From Paragordius varius (lineage: Eukaryota > Nematomorpha): DNA of 64,000 nt. Shown piece by piece: positions 61,918 to 64,000 of the stretch. The stretch covers positions 8,370,001 to 8,434,000 of the forward strand of contig OZ176053.1 of the NCBI GenBank assembly GCA_964247055.1. Direction: 5' to 3'. Position 1 is the first letter of the stretch. Each line of letters begins with the position of its first letter. The translations under genes and the position numbers were made by a program. The notes under the pieces were generated by a model. It saw only the letters and a program-made list of their open reading frames with translations, ran no database searches and was not told where the DNA came from.

Positions 61918-64000
61918 TTATATCGGGTATCGATTTATAATATCATCTTTGACATATTGCCAATATTTTTCTCGTATACGGTCGGCATGAATCAATTGAT
62001 CACAAATCTATATAATAAAAATGCGATTTTTATAAATTACTAGTTATTAATATAAAAAACTTGTTTACATATAGGTAGATGTTTAATTTAACTAAATAAG
62101 TTTATGTAGAAGAATATTTTCGTTAACAAAGGATCATAGACATTTTATATTTTTACAATATATTTTTAAGTATTATAATAATTTTTGGATTGAATGTAAA
62201 TAAGCTAAATTATTCTCCCTTTTTATACATTATTCTATGACAGGACTTATTTTATGCTAATAGTTCCTTTCCAATTTTATATAAAGGTCAAATAGCTCCT
62301 AAAATTTAATAAGAAATTACAACCGTTTTACGAAAACATGGTTTCAAACAGCTCTTAAATTAATTTTTCATTCTGTATTTTTTTATATATTGTATTTTAT
62401 TTATATAAAAATTATAAGTTTTTGCTGCCCTATTATATTTTATTGTTACATATTTTAAAAATAATTATATAAAAAATTTAAAGGGTAAAATTTTTTTTTC
62501 GAACCACAACCATAAAAATATGATTAGGAAAAATCGGAACCGGTGCCAATCCAATTAATTATATGCATTAACTAAATTTATAAGCAATTTTGCCAACACT
62601 ATTTTATGTTTAAAAAGTTTTTTGAATGACAGACCTAATAGGCTGTTAAGTGTATATTTACCGCGAAATTAGAAATTTTTGATTTTTAATTTACAAATTC
62701 ATTTTCTCGAAAAGTAAAATAGTTAATTATATTGTTTTATTGCATTATATAACATTAGTAAATACAAAATAATAAACTATAAATGATTCAAGGGCAAAAA
62801 AGATGGACAATAAAAACATAATAACAATTTTTGGAAAATAAATGACTAGAATATCACTTATTCAGAGGTAAAACTTAAAGGTAAAAATTTAGCCAACATG
62901 ATATGTGTGCATAAGCTAAATATAAAAATAATGCAAAATAAACCACTTTTTATGTTTATATCTATGTTAAATGTGATTCAAAATGACTTTATTTTAGGCT
63001 TAAAATCAAATAAACACGATATTTTGCAAAAATATGAAATAATATCTTCCAAGTAGTTTAATATGGAAAATTTTATTTAGATATTCTGGCTTATTTATAT
63101 ATTTTTTATTAGAATAGAAGTATAAATTTAAATTGGGACTGTTTCTTTCATAAGTTTTTTAAAAATATTAACTTAAATTTAGTCTGGGGTACCAATGAAT
63201 CGAAGTGTTCCGTAATAAATTACCTGGCAAATAGTGGTCAGTGTTTGGTTCTTTGATTCTCCATCATTTGCCAACAATTTTTCATAGGCAAATATCAAGA
63301 AATCATTCAAATATATCGAATTATTCGAGGAAAAAGTGTTGTTAACCCAGTCAATCAGTCCTTGGATTACACCAGTAAGATCATCCAAATTCGTTATTTC
63401 ATTACATAAACTTTGCAAAATACGATATTATCAATAAATATGGTTATAAAATAAACAAATTCAAAGAATAAATATTAGTGAAAAGTAATAATATCAATTT
63501 ATAAATAATTTTTTTCCCATTCTTAAAACTAATTAAAAGAGTTAAATAAACTATTTCATAAAGTTTTTATGTAAGAATAAACACCAACAAACTTTACAAT
63601 TCAAAATGCACCCGAATAATATTTTAATTTAAAATTACTCAATGATAGCCCAACAAAGATATGGGTAAAGATTATTCATAAAAACAAGGATGATTTCGAT
63701 CGGACAAAAAATACTAATTGTGTAACCACTTATACCAATGCATTCATTGGCGTTAAGCAATCATATAAATGCATAAATACCAAACAAAATAGATGATATT
63801 TGGATTAAAATTTTAAAATCAAAGTTAACATTTTTACCGTTAAATCGTTTTTACTATTAATATATCGCGTAATGCTCAGATGTTTAAATAATTTTGACTG
63901 TTTGAAATCGGTGACGATCACGATTAAATGCATATGTAACTTTAAAACCCATAAGAAACACAAATTTGTAAAAAAGTCAAATAATTAGCTTATATTATTT
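61918..64000 (-). CDS. Unrecognised protein, 3' exons (gene continues beyond the window)
   Basis: Minus-strand exons 63939-63830 (weak), 63713-63639, 63410-63224 and 62007-61918 join in phase. Translation: KQSKLFKHLSITRYINS..., IFCPIEIILVFMNNLYPYL, CWAIIDLCNEITNLDDLTG, VIQGLIDWVNNTFSSNNS, DGESKNQTLTTICQ, and the end ICDQLIHADRIREKYWQYV-KDDIINRYPI with a stop at 61918. Helical, ARM/HEAT-like in look; no family recognised. The 1.2-kb last intron holds a TTAA-MITE remnant. The 5' part lies beyond base 64000. Confidence 0.5.
62785..63213 (-). mobile_element. TTAA MITE remnant in an intron
   Basis: In reverse, GAACACTTCGATTCATTGG and following family T sequence ('actaaatttaagttaatat', 'gccagaatatctaaat'); the end is at about 63213, only 11 bp from the exon donor. 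One TTAA end is altered and the far end is missing. Confidence 0.55.

Noticed and set aside
1-64000. tRNA or rRNA genes
   Set aside because: No A/B-box pair with a cloverleaf and no rRNA-like stretch was found by eye; small ones could be missed.

Overview
The window is animal nuclear DNA, very AT-rich, with spliced genes on both strands separated by long repeat-filled stretches. The animal call rests on an achaete-scute-type bHLH gene, a Mediator MED24 gene, and OTUD5, TMEM115, ALAS and selenophosphate synthetase genes whose proteins align with vertebrate versions remembered from the families. Introns are GT-AG. Several are only 21-30 nt long, beside others of 1-2 kb. No bacterial or organellar signature was seen. 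The phylum cannot be fixed from this window; very short introns are known in dicyemids and some flatworms, but that is only a pointer.

Layout. 1-6.7 kb: repeats (an inverted-repeat element with 21-bp subunits, a Helitron-like array with ~300-bp units, a 1.3-kb foldback palindrome, a minisatellite). 6.7-10.5 kb, minus: OTUD5 deubiquitinase, eight exons. 10.8-12.7 kb: Helitron-like copy and a TTAA-flanked MITE. 13.9-19.4 kb, plus: MED24. 20-21.4 kb: LINE reverse-transcriptase remnant and a foldback repeat. 22.1-28.0 kb, plus: ALAS, eight exons. 28.4-30.6 kb, minus: a membrane-anchored ML-domain (GM2-activator-like) protein. 34.4-35.2 kb: Helitron-like copy. 35.2-37.6 kb, plus: a selenocysteine-type selenophosphate synthetase (in-frame UGA at residue 54) followed by a good SECIS candidate. 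38.2-40.4 kb, minus: TMEM115. 41-43 kb: repeats. 44.4-46.7 kb, minus: an unrecognised helical-repeat gene. 47.8-50.6 kb: hAT-like MITE, LINE and GIY-YIG remnants. 53.4-54.2 kb, minus: intronless achaete-scute-like bHLH. 56.6-60.6 kb: foldback and a 2.7-kb Helitron-like element. 61.9-64.0 kb, minus: 3' exons of another unrecognised gene.

The genes are ordinary single housekeeping or developmental genes, not a pathway cluster. ALAS/ML and SEPHS2/TMEM115 are convergent pairs. The most interesting biology is (1) six or so ultra-short introns, each required to keep frame and several sharing a TAAT element just before the acceptor, and (2) the SEPHS2 selenoprotein with a matching SECIS, which implies a working selenocysteine system. 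The repeat landscape (Helitrons with exact A/T insertion sites, TTAA MITEs, a hAT MITE with an exact 8-bp target duplication, large palindromes) is also informative.
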